Shown: positions 62,406 through 64,000 of the stretch, piece by piece | Position numbering within the stretch: the stretch's first letter is position 1 | How the letters are laid out: every line of letters starts with the position of its first letter | Assembly (NCBI GenBank): GCA_002328835.1 | Contig: DCWN01000033.1 | Location: 20,332 to 84,331 of the forward strand | Source of the DNA: Acidobacteria bacterium UBA2161 | GTDB taxonomy: Bacteria > Acidobacteriota > Vicinamibacteria > Vicinamibacterales > UBA823 | DNA length: 64,000 nucleotides | Direction: 5' to 3' | Notes under the pieces: generated by a model | Seen by the model: only the letters and a program-made list of their open reading frames with translations | Database searches by the model: none | Told to the model about the DNA's origin: nothing | Program-made: the position numbers and the translations under genes

Positions 62406-63626
62406 ATGAGACGGAAGCGTGACGTACTGCTTGGGGCGGCGCTGGTGGCGCTGGTGCTCGTCCTCGGAGTCGGGCAGTCAGCCCTGGATCGGACGGCGGT
62501 CGCCCAGAGCACGCAGGCGCCGATGTTCGAAGTCGATCCGTTCTGGCCGAAGCCGCTGCCGAACAACTGGCTGCTCGGCAACGCGATTGGCGCATGGGTC
62601 GACGACGAGGATCATATCTGGATCGTCCATCGGACCGACGCGCTGACCGGTGGCGAGCGGGGCGCGACACTGGATCCGCCGACGGGCGAATGCTGCTCGC
62701 CGGCGCCGCCGGTGCTCCAGTTCGACCAGGAGGGGAACCTGCTCAGTTCCTGGGGTGGTCCCGGGGATGGCTACGAGTGGCCCGATTCGAACCACGGCCT
62801 GTTCGTCGACCACCAGGGCTACGTCTGGATCGGTGGCAACGGTGGCCCGGACTCGCACATCCTGAAGTTCACGACCGACGGCCAGTTCGTCGCCCAGTTC
62901 GGGCGGAAGGGTGCCCGTCAGCAAGGGACAGGCGACCAGGGCCGTCCGATCATGGCGCGCGACAGCCACGACCAGGAGAGCTTCGGCCGCGTGGCCAAGG
63001 TGACCGTCGATCCGGCGACCAACGAGGTCTATGTCTCCGACGGCTACTTCAACAAGCGCGTCGCCGTCATCGACGGCGAATCGGGCGCGATGAAGCGCTA
63101 CTGGGGCGCCTACGGCAACGAGCCTGACGACGACTACGAGTTCGGCCGTCGCGGTCCGGACGCCGAGCCGGCCCAGCAGTTCAGAGGCCCGGTCCATTGC
63201 GCCGACCTCGCCAACGATGGCCTGCTCTACGTCTGCGACCGGCAGAGCAACCGGATCCAGGTCTTCACGCGTGAGGGCGAGTTCGTCAAGGAAGCCTTCT
63301 TCGCGCCCGAGAGCCTCGGTGAGGGTTCGACGTGGGATGTGGCGTTCTCACCCGATCCGGAGCAGCGCTACCTCTATCTGGCAGATGGGCGGAACATGAA
63401 GGTCCGGATCGTCCTGCGGGACACGCTCGAGGAGATCACGACCTTCGGGCAGGGCGGTCGGTATCCGGGGATGTTCTTCGGCGTGCACAGTATCGCGACC
63501 GACTCCGACGGGAACATCTATACGACGGAGACCTACGAAGGAAAGCGGCTGCAGAAGTTCGTCTACAAAGGGATGGGGCCGGTCCGCGAGCGGAATCAAG
63601 GACCGCCCTGGCCGACGTCCAACTAG
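62406..63626 (+). CDS. Secreted NHL-repeat beta-propeller protein
   Basis: The 406-residue protein has a signal peptide (MRRKRDVLLGAALVALVLVL, cut near TAVAQ) followed by repeated short blades of the NHL/SMP-30 type, for example HGLFVDHQGYVWIGGNGG, RVAKVTVDPATNEVYVSDGYFNKRV and GVHSIATDSDGNIYTTETYEG. Peptidyl-alpha-hydroxyglycine amidating lyases use a similar propeller, but their metal-site pattern was not confirmed. Function unknown; the acidobacterial homologues are common. AGGAGG precedes the ATG. A strong hairpin follows the stop. Confidence 0.82.
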   Translation: MRRKRDVLLGAALVALVLVLGVGQSALDRTAVAQSTQAPMFEVDPFWPKPLPNNWLLGNAIGAWVDDEDHIWIVHRTDALTGGERGATLDPPTGECCSPAPPVLQFDQEGNLLSSWGGPGDGYEWPDSNHGLFVDHQGYVWIGGNGGPDSHILKFTTDGQFVAQFGRKGARQQGTGDQGRPIMARDSHDQESFGRVAKVTVDPATNEVYVSDGYFNKRVAVIDGESGAMKRYWGAYGNEPDDDYEFGRRGPDAEPAQQFRGPVHCADLANDGLLYVCDRQSNRIQVFTREGEFVKEAFFAPESLGEGSTWDVAFSPDPEQRYLYLADGRNMKVRIVLRDTLEEITTFGQGGRYPGMFFGVHSIATDSDGNIYTTETYEGKRLQKFVYKGMGPVRERNQGPPWPTSN

Positions 63627-63652
63627 CGGCGTTTGCGACCGGGACAACCGTC

Positions 63653-63684
63653 ACGCCGGTCCGGGTTCAGGCCCGGGCCGGCGT
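63653..63684 (+). terminator. Terminator-like hairpin after the NHL gene
   Basis: ACGCCGGTCCGGG and CCCGGGCCGGCGT form a 13-bp stem (one T-G pair) with a 6-nt loop TTCAGG. The tail GTCTCGTTGTG is only weakly T-rich. Confidence 0.65.
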
Positions 63685-63697
63685 GTCTCGTTGTGTC

Positions 63698-63800
63698 AGC
63701 TATAGCTCGGGGCTTCGCCCCGAACCCCCGCGCGGGCCTTCACGGGGACCCCACACGCCCCATTCCGGCCCGCGCGAGCCGCGCCGTGCGCGGCTTGATC
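63698..63800. repeat. GC-rich palindromic intergenic element
   Basis: This stretch begins with the palindrome AGCTATAGCT (63698-63707), then the hairpin TCGGGGC-TTC-GCCCCGA, and continues with several C- and G-rich inverted segments up to the end of the cytochrome gene. Such mixed hairpins are typical of dispersed intergenic repeats; only one copy can be seen here, so it is a candidate. Confidence 0.4.
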
Positions 63801-63816
63801 GCTCGGCGGGACTCCC

Positions 63817-64000
63817 TCAGTCACTGGCCTTAATCCGGTAGCCGTCGTCGGTCTCTTCGCGGTAGCTCTGATGGCAGGGGCCGCAGGTGCCGCGAATCTC
63901 GGAGAGCGCCTCTCGCGTGGCGTCGTACTCGTTCCGGCTGGCGGCGAGGCTGAGCGCACGCGACGCCGTGACACCCGCTGCCGCGAGCGTCGCCGCCGCC
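63817..64000 (-). CDS. Class II cytochrome c, partial (C-terminal end)
   Basis: Only the 3' part is in the window. On the minus strand the reading frame ends at a TGA at 63817-63819 and gives ...LSEIRGTCGPCHQSYREETDDGYRIKASD. The CGPCH heme motif near the C-terminus, on a helix with a following SYRE segment, is the signature of class II (cytochrome c'-like) proteins. The preceding sequence is alanine-rich and helical. The start lies beyond the window. Confidence 0.75.
   Translation of the reverse strand, partial: AAATLAAAGVTASRALSLAASRNEYDATREALSEIRGTCGPCHQSYREETDDGYRIKASD

Overview
The window is high-GC, densely coded chromosomal DNA without tRNA, rRNA, transposase, integrase, phage or CRISPR sequence that I can see. 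An acidobacterium, most likely of the class Vicinamibacteria, is the best guess. The main pointers are a large secreted protein of the VWFA-related family that is expanded in Acidobacteria (41764-43890), a VKOR-DsbA fusion, a short ProS type 3 prolyl-tRNA synthetase, and many Tat or Sec exported lipoproteins. The lineage is inference; no rRNA gene is present.

Layout. 1-9.3 kb: pyruvoyl arginine decarboxylase, then a type IV pilus block (pilin, VKOR-DsbA oxidase, ABC ATPase, ABC permease, membrane-anchored helical protein, prepilin peptidase, PAS-only protein, coiled-coil secreted protein, NtrC-type regulator). The order resembles the Myxococcus pilA-GHI-D / pilSR region. 9.3-22.7 kb: aroB, proS, a DUF192 lipoprotein, an OmpA-like porin, tatC/tatA, a carboxy-terminal processing protease, smc behind a structured leader, and an M48 protease. 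22.7-35.6 kb, minus strand: the translation/RNA operon rimP-nusA-infB-ylxP-rbfA-nrnA-truB-rpsO-pnp, preceded by asnS-rimO. 35.6-41.6 kb, minus strand: M24 peptidase, HtrA protease, MidA-type methyltransferase, sugar-1-phosphate nucleotidyltransferase and sugar kinase (AmgK/MurU-like pair). 41.7-53.8 kb: VWFA protein, lipoprotein, Zn-ribbon protein, glycogen phosphorylase, threonine dehydratase, P1 peptidase, a Tat-exported SelA-like PLP enzyme, quinone oxidoreductase, cytochrome c, SDR and a small secreted protein. 54-64 kb: an FHA-EAL gene fused head-to-head with a PEGA gene, an esterase, an Hsp20 gene with a strikingly AT-rich promoter, a membrane protein, a Tat-exported FAD oxidoreductase, a stand-alone DsbD-alpha-like lipoprotein, a HupE/UreJ-type membrane protein, an NHL-repeat protein and the 3' end of a class II cytochrome c.

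How the genes work together. Two themes recur. The first is envelope biology: pilus assembly, Tat export with probable Tat substrates nearby, oxidative folding (VKOR-DsbA, DsbD-alpha), outer-membrane and periplasmic proteases, and cell-wall recycling. The second is the core information machinery (smc, proS, asnS, and the nusA-infB-pnp operon).

Non-coding highlights are a set of genes whose -10 boxes lie only 6-7 nt before the start codon (probably leaderless), an 8-3-8 palindrome inside the smc promoter followed by a ~250 nt structured leader, a terminator/attenuator in front of rimP, paired inverted repeats at the pilA promoter, and a broken-looking junction near 55.09 kb.
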